A stretch of 22,196 bases of DNA from Rhynchonema sp. JSB1_4 (lineage: Eukaryota; Nematoda; Chromadorea; Monhysterida; Xyalidae), in contig JASAMV010001622.1 of assembly GCA_030248065.1 (NCBI GenBank), positions 1 through 22,196 on the forward strand, written 5' to 3'. This document shows, in pieces, positions 1 through 10,035 of the stretch. Each line of letters begins with the position of its first letter. The first letter of the stretch is position 1. The translations under genes were made by a program, and so were the position numbers. The notes below the pieces were generated by a model, which was not told the origin of the DNA, ran no database searches, and saw only the letters and a list, made by a program, of their open reading frames with translations.

Positions 1-413
1 GTTGCAAGGTACCCTGGGGCTGGGGGGATGGATCCAGATGGTTGCAAGGTACCCCCCTACCCAGCCTCCGGAAGGTTGCAAGGTACCCCTGAGGTCCAAA
101 AAAAGGTGTTTTTTGCATGCATTATACTGCAAATGTGGCCGAAAAATAGGTACTTTTTTGCATTTTGGCCGAAAATTTGCCTAAAATACCTATTATATGG
201 AGGTTTGCGCGCGGAGCGCGCGAATTTTGGGGGTTTGAGGTCGAAAAACACCCATTTTTGCCTATAAAAACCATAAATTGATGGTTGCAAGGTACCCTCC
301 GGGGTGGTTGCAAGGTACCTACCCTTCCCCCCCATCCCCCCCAAGGGGTGGTTGCAAGGTACCTACTCCTTAGGGGGGGATCCCCCCCCCCATCCCCCCC
401 AGCCACTACACTG
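1..413. mobile_element. hAT-like element, family A, left end outside window
   Basis: The right end is CCACTACACTG at 403-413, the inverse of the CAGTGTAGT start used by other elements here. The word GGTTGCAAGGTACC occurs six times in the same orientation: 1-12 (cut by the window edge), 40-53, 74-87, 283-296, 306-319 and 350-363. The copies fall in two groups of three around a core at about 95-280 that is AT-rich and holds the palindrome-like GCGCGCGGAGCGCGCG. Runs of C and G separate the words. No transposase frame is visible, so this would be non-autonomous. The ORFs across it are by-products of low complexity. Confidence 0.6.
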
Positions 414-887
414 CCTCGGCCCGGCCCGACGAGGTCCGGGGGTCGGCCCGGCCCGGCCCGACGAGGTGCGGGGGTCGGCCCGGCCCCGCCCGACGAGGTC
501 CGGGGGTCGGCCCGGCCCGGCCCGACGAGGTCCGGGGGTCGGCCCGGCCCGACAGTTCGGGCCGGGAAGTCCGGCCCGGCCCGGCCCGATTTTTTCGGCC
601 CGACTTCTTCTGATGATATTTTGAGAAGCAATTTTTTGGTGCAAAAATTACTGTTTTTTGGTTTAGAAATGCCTGATAATCATGGAAGTCGGTACTAATT
701 TGCAGAATCGCGAGAAATTTTGGCAAATTTAGCCTAAAAATCACGATTTTTTATTGAAATTCGATAATATCGGGCCTTTTCGGGCCGGCCACCCCGGCCC
801 GGCCCGACATTCCGAAAAGTCGGCCCGGCCCGGCCCGGCCCGACCGTTCGGGCCGGAAACCTCGGCCCGGCCCGATTCCCACCTCTG
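414..887. mobile_element. GC-rich repeat element, family G
   Basis: Two GC-rich blocks (about 414-600 and 775-887) built from CGGCCCGGCCCGA flank an AT-rich middle (600-775). The right end CCACCTCTG at 879-887 reads CAGAGGTGG inverted, a hAT-type terminus that recurs at 19309. Related blocks lie at 3752-3810, 16390-16470 and 19150-19309. The left end is not clear because family A abuts it. No coding potential is credible. Confidence 0.5.
415..560. repeat. GC-rich tandem array, about four units of ~30 bp
   Basis: The unit is CGGCCCGGCCCGACGAGGTC followed by CGGGGGT. It repeats about four times with small changes, such as ACGAGGTGC for ACGAGGTCC and CCCCGCCC for CCCGGCCC. Long ORFs on both strands here (Pro, Gly, Arg and Ala rich) are artefacts of the repeat. 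Confidence 0.8.
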
Positions 888-1079
888 CTAGCAAGCTCCG
901 CATGTGTCTTTTAGTCTCGAAAATGCCTTGTTTTCATCTGTTTAGGACCTTTTTGGACGGTTTTTGACATGGCTTCAAACCAGAAATTTTAGACCAAAAC
1001 ATTTTTATGTTCGTTTTTTACCAGTAAAAAGCCCTTTTTCCCCAAGGGGTACCATATATGTATGTAAGCCCCCTGCACA

Positions 1080-1115
1080 CAGTGGTGTAGTTGTGGGGGT
1101 TGGGGTTACCACGCC
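1080..1115. mobile_element. Left end of another hAT-like element, host of the 1116 insertion
   Basis: CAGTGGTGTAGTTGTGGGGG starts at 1080 and looks like a family terminus. It runs into ACCACGCC, which is the duplicated target of the next element. I could not find its right end downstream of 1482. Confidence 0.35.
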
Positions 1116-1474
1116 CAGTGTAGTTCCTGGGGGGAGTGGGGTCCCCGGGTACGTCTGTTCCCCCTCCATGGTACACCTGCCCGTACGTCTGCGCCCCCAA
1201 TTTTTGCCTAAAATAGGCAAATTTAGGCCTAAAATAGGCATTTTTAGGCATAAAATGAGTGATTTTTAGTTCAAGGTTGTCAAAAATCGCCAAAATACCC
1301 TTTTTATTGAGAACTTTTTCCAAAAAGGGGAAAAATGGGTCACATTTTCGACCTCAAAAAATGACTTTTCTCCAAATTTGGGTCCTCCCCCCTTCCCCCC
1401 AGGTGGGTACGTCTGTTCCCCCTCCGAAAAAAGGGGGTACCGCCTGTTCCCCCTCCGGACCAGGAACTACACTG
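1116..1474. mobile_element. hAT-like MITE, family B copy 1, complete with 8-bp TSD
   Basis: Perfect 15-bp terminal inverted repeats: CAGTGTAGTTCCTGG at 1116-1130 and its complement at 1460-1474. It is flanked by the perfect 8-bp duplication ACCACGCC (1108-1115 and 1475-1482). CA...TG ends and an 8-bp TSD are the hAT signature. Inside, the word GTACGTCTGTTCCCCCTCC or a variant occurs four times in direct orientation (about 1149, 1183, 1407 and 1436), two on each side of an AT-rich core with TTTGCCTAAAATAGGC-type repeats. At 359 bp with no transposase frame, it is non-autonomous. A second copy lies inverted at 19515-19830. Confidence 0.85.
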
Positions 1475-1482
1475 ACCACGCC

Positions 1483-1860
1483 CCTAGTAATGGGTGTGGG
1501 AAATCGGCCGGGGGTATTGGAAATTTTTTTAGGTTTGGAACAAGCACCCCTAAGAAATGACTTTTTGTCCTCGCCTCGTCGTGGACCACGATGGACCATT
1601 TTTTAACTTTTAAAATGTCAAAAATCGCCTGCTGCCCGGCAAAAAACGTTTTTACCGAAAACAACGGTTTTTTGGTTTGTTTTTCCGAGACCCGAATATT
1701 GTTCTGTATATTTTTCCATGGGTACTTTATCGGAAAAATTTCGATGGTTTATTTTGATGAGTGTTGTGATTTTGAAAATCATTGGCAAAATGCGAAAATT
1801 TGCTGACAAAAACACTTAAACAATACACACGAAACAACAAACACTAAACAATTAAAACAA
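1483..1860. other. Unassigned stretch
   Basis: AT-rich sequence with short ORFs on both strands, none with recognisable content or paired splice sites. Nothing is supported here beyond possible transposon debris just right of the 1116-1474 element. Confidence 0.3.
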
Positions 1861-1969
1861 CTAAACCAGGCGTTTCATTGGTGTTAAGCGTTCTTCGAGA
1901 AACCACTCGCCCACATGAACACATTTTGACCCAAGATATTCGTATTTTTCGATTTTCCCTCCGCAAGTA
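1861..1969 (-). CDS. Possible last exon of an unidentified gene (BRCT-like ending?)
   Basis: On the minus strand a frame follows an acceptor GTTTCCAG (ending at 1970) and runs to TAG at 1861-1863. It reads about 35 residues ending KCVHVGEWFLEERL plus eight more. The hydrophobic-then-Trp pattern before the C-terminus resembles the last strand and helix of a BRCT domain, but this is a weak inference from one short exon. No upstream exon was found: the ORF continues to 2145 in the same frame but becomes Lys/Phe rich and looks random. It may be chance or a pseudogene fragment. Confidence 0.22.
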
Positions 1970-2842
1970 CTGGAAACAATTGGAAAAAGGTTTTTTCCAA
2001 AGACAGCCTTTTCCACAGAAAAAGAACGGTAATTTGTGCCAGTATATGTATTTTGGACTAAATTTCGGCAAACTCCCAAAAAGTAGTAATTTTTTGGCCT
2101 GTTTTGCCACAATAACGTGCAAAAACTCCTTTTTTTCACTTTCATGGGGTAGGTATTGGTAGCACAATGACTATATAAGAATTCGTCAAATCAATCTTGA
2201 TTTTCACGTTCAGTCACTCTTAACCACTGTGCTATTTGTGATTCTCACAAAACATTTTCAGCTGAAAATAATCTGGCAGATCAACCACGTTGCCGCAGGT
2301 CTGAAACATTCTCTTTACCACATGCTTTGCGTGCGATCACGCAACGCAACGTCATTGCCCCGTCACTTTCCCTCTTTACGATTCAGGAAAAAAATTTGAC
2401 CAATTCTGATAAAGTCATTGTGCGACCAATACCGTGCGCCACTCCTACACACTCCGCTCTTGTGCACTATCGGCGCAGATAGTGTCTGCTGACAGAACAG
2501 CGCCTGTTTTCTTTCAGAAGAAAAAACGGGTCCATTTCTGGAGCCTAGTACCATAGTTTTTAGACAATTTTTAAGGTGCAATTTTGTGTTTTAAGCAAAT
2601 AAATTACAAAATCAAAACACACCAAATCAAAACCCAACTACAAGTAAAAGCAACGGTTTAGCATTTGCCAAATATTCTGTATGCGCTTGAAATTTCAAAC
2701 TTGCACGTAAAAATCAGGTGGGCTAGGTGCAATTTGCACGCAGTAAATTTTGAAAATACCCTGCCTGCGCCTGGTACACCAGATTTTACCCGCCCCGGTT
2801 TTCCCCAAATGGTACCATACCCGTCCCTCAAGGTAACCACAC
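1970..2842. other. Mostly unassigned; one open plus-strand frame without a start
   Basis: On the plus strand a frame is open from 2201 to the stop at 2480-2482 (93 codons) with no ATG. It includes CAICDSHKTF and lies just downstream of a TATATAAG at 2172-2179. The stretch TTTTCAGCTGAAAA inside it is a palindrome, so its apparent splice acceptor may be fortuitous. I cannot assign a family. The N-terminal exons of the C19orf47-like gene should lie upstream of 3825, but I could not identify them here. Confidence 0.25.
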
Positions 2843-2845
2843 CTA

Positions 2846-3751
2846 TGGTTAGAGAGATGTCGGGTGCCAATACCTCCAGATGTTAGTTATTTTATTGCGT
2901 CGACACCAACTCAATAATACATAGATAATAACGTTAAGTGGAAGAAGCATAATTGCAAGACCGGGTGTGGAGTTTACGGACATGAAAATAAATACATATT
3001 AGGGTTGAAAGTTACGGGAATGAAAAATAGATGCAAAACCAGGACAGGAAAGGGCGAGAAGGTGGACGAAATCACGGACAGACAGACACAGACAACACGC
3101 AATCAGAAACTAAATGTACGCAGGCAGAGCCACAACAATGCACAACGGTGCAATACCGAACGGTGCGGAATACTGTGACATAAAGAAATCCAAAAGTAGT
3201 CTGTTAGATTGACAATCTTGGATCTAGTACTTGGATCGGAGACCTCCAGATGTCGGGTGTCGGGTTTTTTGGGACCAGGCTGCACAAACCCGAAAAGCAA
3301 AAATTACACAGGTCTCTGGAACGCGCTAATGTTTGCTGCTTGTGCGCGCTTCGCAACTTTTTGCTTTTGCTCTCTGACAAAAGCAAAAAGTGTGTCATAA
3401 ACTTTTTGCTTTTTGGTTTTGTCAGAGAGCGGCCTAACGGTTCAAAACATCAGTTTTGCTGAGAGAAGAATTTTGAGAGAAAATTTTCTTCGACCCAAAA
3501 GTTTCCGAAGATGCAGAATGTGATATTTTGGTGCTTATTTCGTGTGAAAATACTTGAATTCAGTAACTTGAGCCAAAAATTGCACTAATGATGCAAATGA
3601 GCAAAAATTTGCCTGGGTTTTTCAAAAACTAGATGTCGGGTGTCGTTTTTTTTGCAACTGTCGGTGTCGGCTTTTTTCTCAAATGTCGGGTGTCGGGTAC
3701 TTCCAGATGTCGGGTGTCGGGCACCCCCCGACCTCTACTAACCCTAGCCAC
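2846..3751. mobile_element. hAT-like element, family H (TGTCGGGTGTCGGG words)
   Basis: The left part begins TTAGAGAGATGTCGGG. The right part ends CCCGACCTCTACTAA, an imperfect inverse. The word CAGATGTCGGGTGTCGGG or its shorter form recurs at about 2855, 3245, 3630, 3680 and 3705, always in the same orientation. A hairpin-rich segment lies at 3350-3430, where CTTTTTGCTTTTG and CAAAAGCAAAAAG alternate with TCTCTGACAAAAG. I could not match an 8-bp duplication, so the ends are approximate. It sits immediately upstream of the first visible exon of the next gene. Confidence 0.45.
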
Positions 3752-3824
3752 ATCTCGGCCCGACCCAAAAGTTCATAATCCCGGCCCGGCCCGATTGAGT
3801 GAGACCAGTGCTGTGCATTTTTAG
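3752..3824. mobile_element. Family G fragment next to a splice acceptor
   Basis: CGGCCCGACCC (from about 3759) and CCCGGCCCGGCCCGATT match the GC-rich family at 414-887 and 19150-19309. The end GAGACCAGTG at 3801-3810 lies only 14 bp before the exon at 3825. The acceptor is CATTTTTAG at 3816-3824. Confidence 0.45.
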
Positions 3825-4898
3825 GCCGTTGGTGACGTCATTTCGATTATTCGTCACGCCAAGAAATTGCTGGAGGAGGGTGGACTTCTTGACGAGGACA
3901 GTCCACCGAGATTGAACACGCCAACGACATTGATTCCAACACCGGTTGTCCAAACGGCTAGAAAACCGGCAACAGACACAAAGAAATCTGCGCCGCCTGT
4001 AACCTCCCGAGGTTATTCTCGCTGAATGATCATGTTAAATCAGCTGTACAAAAGGTATAATTTGATGGATTGTTTTAGCACCTGCTCAACCATCCTCAAA
4101 GGGATCGCTCGCAACGACACCGATTTCTGCAGAGACAGGCCCAAAGGCCCCAAAAATTGGTTTGTAGATTGGTCTATCGACGCATTAAGTTGTGCTTATG
4201 TGACCGAATGCAGATTTTGCTTGACTTCACAGACAATTGCAGTGAAACCAATTGTCGCCACACCCGACTCAACCGATCAAACCTCGAAGCCAAACTCAGT
4301 ATTCTCACGTCTTGGGTCATCCCGCGCCAAAACAGGACCTGATAATGCTTCAACTTCTGATCTGACCCCGGTAGCATCTGTTCTCAAAGGCAGATTGAAG
4401 CCAAGAGGTTCGTTGTTTGTTTGTCAACTTATCAGGCTTTTCTTACTTTATTAGACTTCTCAGAACGTACGCCCGAAGTTTCTTCCACAAGTGATCAGCC
4501 CAAAATCAAATCCGCGAAAGTGCAGACAGCAATAATTCACATTCCCACTTCGAGCCAGCCACCTCCTGGTCAACAGCGGGTCAGTCTTTCGTTCATTTAT
4601 TGGTGTTTATCACACTTATTTGTGTACTGAAAATCGCATACACAAAAATGCGTGCCGTTTGTAGTCCCGCCAAGCATCTCCCGAATTTACCGTCACACTA
4701 AATCCGCCCGTTATGCGGACCTCCAAACCATCTACGCTCACAAAAGCAGGGCCACCCACATTTGGTGCCAGTGTTGAAACATTACCGGATATCAGAAAAA
4801 GATTGGGTGAAGGTCATACAGCGACGACGACAACTGGCAAACGACTGAGACTGGGAGCTGATGAGGAGAAATCGTCGGTTTTTGATCGACTTGGATGA
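3825..4898 (+). CDS. C19orf47: C19orf47-like SAM-domain protein, C-terminal five exons
   Basis: Exons: 3825-4011, 4079-4159, 4243-4407, 4455-4579 and 4665-4898. All junction phases agree (0/1, 1/1, 1/1, 1/0, 0) and yield 263 residues to TGA. The first exon reads VGDVISIIRHAKKL, matching the last helix of the SAM-like domain in the conserved animal protein known as C19orf47. Exon 3 contains SVFSRLG and the protein ends SSVFDRLG; these (S/V)VF(D/S)RLG motifs are characteristic of that family. The middle is Ser/Pro/Thr-rich and probably disordered, and AIIHIPTSS parallels a conserved YVINMP-type strand. The family's molecular role is not established. The N-terminal half of the SAM domain is missing: upstream exons are either to the left, beyond transposon-filled sequence, or outside the window. 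Donors at 4408 (GTTCGT) and 4012 (GTTATT) are weak, but phase and homology support them. Confidence 0.8.
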
Positions 4899-5087
4899 CA
4901 TTTTAATGTCTCGCATTCGCATATCTATTGTTGTTTGCGTGGTTTTTTCAACATGTAATTATTCTTGCTCGTTTCAATATTGTTTGGCGTGAAAGCATTT
5001 CAACGTTTCTATGCAGAAACAGTGCTCATAAGCATTTCGCTCGATCCTGTCTTGACATGCGCTCATGCGCGACTTCTTCAACTTTGA

Positions 5088-5093
5088 AATAAA
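5088..5093 (+). terminator. Candidate poly(A) signal of the C19orf47-like gene
   Basis: A canonical AATAAA lies 190 bp after the stop codon at 4898 and 175 bp before the next ATG. It is the only such hexamer I found between the two genes. Confidence 0.4.
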
Positions 5094-5233
5094 ATGCTCA
5101 GCTTATCATCATTTGAATAAGTTGTCTGCAATGATTCATGTGTGTTCAGCGCACGGTTTTTCACGCATCAGGCGAAATCGTACCTATGTATGTGTTTGTC
5201 AGAAAGAATTGAACTATGGATTTAAAAATATAA

Positions 5234-5241
5234 TTTTACAG
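5234..5241 (+). promoter_or_regulatory. 3' splice site in the SREK1IP1 5' leader
   Basis: TTTTACAG, preceded by AT-rich sequence, resembles the acceptors used elsewhere in the window and lies 26 nt before the ATG at 5268. It could close a 5'-UTR intron, or be a trans-splicing acceptor if the organism uses spliced leaders. The sequence alone cannot decide. Confidence 0.35.
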
Positions 5242-5267
5242 CTGGTTACCTACGACGCACAGCCAAC

Positions 5268-6272
5268 ATGGCGCATTCTGAAGCAGGTTCGCTTCTAAAC
5301 AGTGTTAGTCTTTATTTCACATTGAGGTTGTGTTCACAAACATTGAAGTGCTTTCAGTGCTCTGGGGTCAATCGGTAGCTAAGAAAGTGGACACCGTACG
5401 TGGTGCGTGCCCGAAATGCGGCTATGTTGGACATCTGGCATTCCAGGTGAGGTCATGACAGGCGCAGCAGATGCACAGTCCGTCAATTGGTGGTTGATGT
5501 TTTGGACCGACTTTCTTTTTCTTCATTGGTGCTATTTGACTTGCTCCTCGCTTGGCATGCTGTCCAAACTAAGGTTCGACCTTTATTTGAACGAGGCCAA
5601 ACTTGGCGAGCGGTGTGGTTCGGAAAATTTCTGTTCTGGTCACGTGAGTTTTGACGCTATTTCAAGATTTTCAGATGGATGATAATTGCGACCAGCATAC
5701 CAATTCTGTAATGGTTGTTGCCTGACTTTTGCGCTGCTCAAAATAAGTTGAATCAATAAACACATCGGACAACTCATGCCGAACGGATCGCGATCAATAC
5801 CGGCAATAATGATGTGTTTTATTTGCAGTGCCGCAACTATCTGCCAGCGCCTGGTGGCAAGAGCGCCGACATTGTACTTGATGTTTCAAGCACCAGCTCA
5901 GAATCGTCTGACGGCGAAACGCCACTGCAAAAAATTACTAGTGAGTTTCCAGATTTTATTGTCAACAAACTTCATGAAAAATTGAAGCAGCTGCGCTTCC
6001 GTAAAATGACGATTTTCAGAAACAGAATCCGCACCAAAGAAGAAAAAGAAAAAGAAGCACAAACGTTCCGAAGGGTGAGTGCACCTATGTTGACTTCACC
6101 AGAGTAATCGCCACCTTTTTCTTCTCTTGACGTGACACAGTGCATAGTCAAACAATAATCTTATTTCAGTGAAAAGAAGAAAAAGAAAGAGAAGAAGAAG
6201 AGAAAGCATTCAACCAGCGTATCTCCCGACCGAAAACGGCACAAAAAGAGGAAACGACGAAAATCCGAGTAA
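5268..6272 (+). CDS. SREK1IP1: SREK1-interacting protein 1 homologue (zinc-knuckle, Lys-rich)
   Basis: Exons: 5268-5286, 5358-5446, 5829-5940, 6020-6074 and 6170-6272. Phases agree at every junction and give 125 residues. SREK1IP1 is a small nuclear protein linked to splicing through the SR-related factor SREK1. The sequence shows a CCHC zinc knuckle, C24-P-K-C27-G-Y-V-G-H32-x4-C37. It is followed by CRNYL and the family hallmark DIVLDVSSTSSESSD (50-64), then a tail of Lys/Arg blocks (KKKKKKKHKRSEG, RKRHKKRKRR) typical of nuclear splicing proteins. The cysteine completing the knuckle is the first codon of exon 3, so the intron splits the motif at a phase-0 junction. The first exon (MAHSEA plus a split Val) uses a weak GTTCGC donor and is the least certain part. 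Poly(A) signal AATAAA at 6367-6372. Confidence 0.88.
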
Positions 6273-6366
6273 AATTCCCATTTATCTCTGATTCCTTACT
6301 GGTTATGGCTGTCTGTTGCAATTTACTGCAGTTCACCACCCGAATAATACTGATTGTAAGTATGCG

Positions 6367-6372
6367 AATAAA
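6367..6372 (+). terminator. Candidate poly(A) signal of SREK1IP1
   Basis: AATAAA lies 95 bp after the stop codon at 6272, a typical distance for an animal 3' end. Confidence 0.5.
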
Positions 6373-6476
6373 GCGGGTAAGAACGATTTAGCTGCTGACT
6401 AGGGTAGTTCTTAGGGAGATGGATCGGCTCGCCCTCCCGAGTATAGTCCGTCCATCAGCTCATGTCACTTTGTGAT

Positions 6477-6739
6477 GCTGCTGGCCGACCTGTTCCCTTC
6501 CTCAACGTTCTAATGAAAGAGAAATCGAGTTTCCGAAAAAAAATATTTTTGCTCCTAAATTGCTGTTTTTATGAAATCGACGTGTTTTATCGATTTTAAT
6601 TTATAATTTAATTTTAAATTTGATCGAATTCAATAATTTTCGACGCATTCTATTATTTTTTCAGTTTTTTTGCAAAATCGCTCACACTCAATTTCTCTTT
6701 CAATAGAACGTGGAGGAAGGGAACAAACCAGCCAGCAGC
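6477..6739. mobile_element. MITE-like element with ~53-bp inverted repeats
   Basis: 6477-6529 (GCTGCTGGCCGACCTGTTCC and on to GAGAAATCGAG) is the imperfect inverse of 6687-6739 (CTCAATTTCTC and on to CCAGCAGC). Shared inner motifs include GTTCCCTTCCTC, ACGTTCTA and TGAAAGAGAAAT. The 157-bp centre is AT-rich with no frame. The target duplication and superfamily are not clear. It lies between the convergent SREK1IP1 and chemoreceptor genes. Confidence 0.65.
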
Positions 6740-7185
6740 AACTATTTTTTGGGCCTAGGCTCGGCCATTATTAGGTCAGAACTGTCGAAAGTCGCGAATT
6801 TAACCTTTTTGTAACGACTATTTCCAACAGAGCAAAAACATTTTGACTTCAAACAATGACTTTCCCCAAAATTGGGCATTCCTCCTCCTTCCCCGCCGGG
6901 GGGGGAGTGGGGCTACTCCAAAACAGTCCAGGATAACTGCTACACTATATGCTGGTGTGCTTTGAGGGCACGGGGGTGCATATGACGCGTGGTGTGGTTG
7001 CGGTTTCGACCGGGTCGGTACAGAAACTACACTGTTGTGAACCAAATGCAAGTGCGAAATGTAAATAGTATGCATTGGCAATCACTCAACAAGTATGTAA
7101 AGTAGGAACAGCATCAGAAGAATGTGTGGATTTGTTGATTATTATAAGTTATAATGAATCTGCGATCGATCAATTGTCATTCGAG
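6740..7185. other. 3' flank of the chemoreceptor gene with a hAT-like remnant
   Basis: 6870-7042 has the G/C-run composition of the hAT-like elements (GCCGGGGGGGGAGTGGGG) and ends GAAACTACACTG at 7031-7042, the inverse of a CAGTGTAGTTTC terminus. TCCAGGATAACTGCTACACT at about 6929-6948 is another terminus-like motif. I found no matching left end or duplication, so it is probably degraded. No gene is seen. Confidence 0.35.
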
Positions 7186-10035
7186 TCACGGTTGCATCTG
7201 GAGAAACGCGCACGGCTGATTGATTTGCGCAAAAATCATGAAGTACAGGCCGAACACCAAGATTGCCTGCAGTGGGTGAAAGATTTGTGTGTTTTTGTGA
7301 AAAAAACTGTCCGTCGTAAAACATATCGAGAAACAAGACAGACTGCAGCGGTACTAACAACAAGCGCCACGGGCTTGGTTATTTTGGTGTTGAAAGGGCC
7401 AAGATGTATACCCTGGCTGCAAGCGCGCTGACATAACATTTGCACCAACAAGATGGTCTGAAACAAGTATTTTGTCGTCGCTGTTGTATGACTGTGAAAC
7501 ATCAGACATGCAAGCTTGCTGGTGTTTCAGTCGGTATTGTTCACTGAGGTTACTTGAATATTGCTATTCAAAATTATCACCTGATTGTCAGCGCTCCAGA
7601 ATCGATTAATATGCGCCTGCAGAACGGCAGATGTGCGCGAGAACTGAAGATGCGTTCTTGGTCAAAAGTATTGAAAGAAACCCAGAGAAGACTTCAAAGT
7701 AACAAACATGAGAACTCAGTGTTGCCGGCAATGCAAACAGCAACAACAGAATCGTGCAATAGACGGCGGTTTTGATGAATAATTCGAGATTTTGCAGTGG
7801 CCCGTTGTAGGAATGGGTGAGGTTGAAGCACACAAGGATCAGCAGAAGAAGCTCTGTGACAAAAACGCTATTTTAAAGTCGGGATGGCCTCTGCACCATG
7901 TTTTGCAACTGGTAATGTCATTTGAGTAGTTATTCAAGAAGGCGACTATGTTTGTATACATTTGTCGCCAAAGGCCAGATGGTCTGTTCGACACCATTTC
8001 CCATTCGTCAGTGCGTTAACAAATGTACCCGAATAACGATGGTAGCCAAACGACCACAGAGTAAAATGAAATACACACATCAGGGTCAGCCCAACCTGTG
8101 AGAATCATGAAGAACACAAAGCTTGCAGCACTTGTGTTCAGTGCTTGCACACTCTTGCACAATTCGTCATGAATGCGGCATGTACGACGCATGGCTGCTG
8201 ACAGTTGTTGGCTGAAGAGTGAGAAACACCGTGTAATCGCATGTGTCAAAAATATATTTAGCGGAATATAGTTGCGCAGACCTCATATCCGGTGTCTTCA
8301 ACACTTCAATGCTCTCGTTGAAGTTGCTCACTTCAGCCACCAGGATCGATATCGACTGAAATGAAAAAGAATGGAAATCTGAATGAGATAATTGGCAGAT
8401 TTCTGGTCAGTTATGCTTGCACTAGCTCGATCGTTATACAAAGCAAGCAGCTAAGAAATATTCTAGTAGTGTCTTCGTCATCAAGTAGCCCGGTCAGCAA
8501 AGTTCAATTTAACAAGCGGGTTACTGTGTACCTGCAACACCAGTCCGACACTGAGCGTCACGCACATGAATGTCCACAGATTCACAGTTGCGAACACATA
8601 CACCGCTGCTTGGTTGGTGAGGAACCACAGCTCGTAGCTGCGATGCACACGTTGTAGAAATGCAAGCAGACCAACCTGAAATTGAAAGGTGGGCTTGAAT
8701 CCAGTGCATTATACCAACCGACGCACGCTTTTCAGTCAGATGGTTGCGGTTGTGATTGCGTGTTTGCCGTTTGTTTTATTTTAACGCCCTGTTCGCACAC
8801 GGGCGGTGCGGTGCACCAGGTCATCGTCAGTGTGTCGTTGCCTGCTTGCCTCCAGGCACTGCACACGAAGCATTTGCTCGTGCAGAAACATTGGTTCGCA
8901 AAACCGGCCAATTCCATCCGCCACAAAAATGACCAGAACAAACACTGACCAGCACAGCGAACAGAATGAACAACAGCTGTGTGACCAGCAAACGGATGGT
9001 TTTTCTGTCCTGTCCCCGCCCGTCTGTGCCCGACGCAATATGGGACAACAGTGCACTGAACGTGCCTGAAATGGAAAGGTGGTGAGGACAAGAATGTGGA
9101 ATACATGGCGCTGGCTAATACACCAATGGGCATGTTGGTGATCGGATACTAAGGTGCAAAACAAATCGATCATGACGGCCATGACGCTTTCCAAGTACCT
9201 TGCCGTTGACATGAGCACAGAAACAGTATGGTCGCAAAGTACTGCCCGAGGTGGATTTGCAACGACAGGGCCTCCAAGTTGGTTTCGTGTTCGTACCTGA
9301 AAATCATTCAAATGCTCTTGTCTTGTTCGATTACCTCTCTATTGATTATGTGGCACACTGATTCTAACGTACCATCGATAATAGGGTGAATAGGCGCCAC
9401 ACAACGCGATAAACTGAGTGAGAGTAAGGAGAACGGGAATGACCAGCAGAAGAAATCCGACGAATCCATGACGGCAGCACCCTGAAATATTCAGCTTTTG
9501 TTGTGTAGTTGCTGATCAGTGAGGATAAAATTCGATGCAGTTGTTGTTGGTGGCATTTGCTCTGTGCGTTTTCTTATAAAGTCGATTGATGCGATATCCA
9601 GATCGAATATCCGAAACGGATGCGCTCCCTACCAGAATTGCTATGAAGCAACACCATGAGTTTGACCACACAATTATCGCATGCGCATGATGCTTCAAAC
9701 GTATACCTGGGATTACCTACCCCTACTCCTTGCGCGATCCCTGACATTGAATCCGAACAGCGCTGTCAAGGCGACCATGATGCCCATCGTTTTCCATTTC
9801 ATGATCTTTTCGATTTCCTGATCATAACGTTTCACGCGCTCAAGACTAACGCCTGAAACGTCTGTGTGTGTATTTTCTCTTCGATTGTATTTGACACGAA
9901 GTTTTCGTATGGCCAACCACCAGTTTGTGAGTCCCTGTCGAACGAATTGCCCATCAACGCTGAATTGCGTCTCGGCTGTTTGTAACCACCAGCAGCGTGG
10001 AATTTCGGTTTGTGCAAACTTTGATTGCTGCCCAT
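7186..10035 (-). CDS. Gustatory-receptor-like 7TM chemoreceptor, 12 exons
   Basis: Exons 5'->3' on the minus strand: 10035-9921, 9852-9721, 9481-9373, 9296-9199, 9065-8950, 8675-8532, 8355-8282, 8211-8096, 7853-7708, 7643-7581, 7457-7359 and 7266-7186. All phases agree and give 430 residues, normal for the 7tm_7 (insect GR/OR and GRL) superfamily. These are plasma-membrane ligand-gated channels with an intracellular N-terminus. Hydrophobic segments lie at about 88-113, 132-150, 175-196, 214-238, 286-310, 327-346 and 401-418. Family marks: RIHDELCKSVQALN (275-288) before TM5; an LGPF motif (390-393) before TM7; and Y412-x5-Q418 in TM7, the exact spacing of the TYxxxxxQF signature, though the Thr and Phe are replaced. 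The N-terminal exon is least sure (weak GTGGTT donor); it begins MGSNQS, a myristoylation-like start. The ligand is unknown. Confidence 0.75.
8809..8831. repeat. 23-bp segment shared in inverted orientation with 10372-10394
   Basis: GCGGTGCACCAGGTCATCGT plus CAG occurs here on the plus strand, inside the intron between chemoreceptor exons 5 and 6. It occurs again on the minus strand at 10372-10394, inside the tentative gene at 10290-11044. A 23-bp identity is unlikely by chance; it may be a scrap of a dispersed repeat. Confidence 0.5.

Larger units (their letters stand above)
4899..5267. other. Intergenic region between two same-strand genes
   Basis: This holds the 3' flank of the C19orf47-like gene, including AATAAA at 5088-5093, a plausible polyadenylation signal about 190 bp after the stop. 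A splice acceptor TTTTACAG ends at 5241, 26 nt before the next start codon. No further coding frame is convincing. Confidence 0.5.

Noticed and set aside
122..698. Long Pro/Gly/Arg-rich ORFs on both strands
   Set aside because: They read through the GC-rich tandem array in every frame and show no domain, start context or splice pattern.
2201..2482. 93-codon open plus-strand frame with CxxC as a zinc-finger exon
   Set aside because: There is no ATG, the apparent acceptor is inside a palindrome, and no second metal-ligand pair with proper spacing is present.
7236..7502. Extended last exon of the chemoreceptor ending SCTS-like
   Set aside because: Splicing at GTTAGT (7358) to the acceptor ending at 7267 restores the TM7 signature with correct Y-x5-Q spacing, so the read-through frame was dropped.
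8781..9311. 176-codon minus-strand ORF with many Cys
   Set aside because: It runs across two receptor exons in the wrong frame and through introns. The phase-consistent 7TM exon chain explains the region better.
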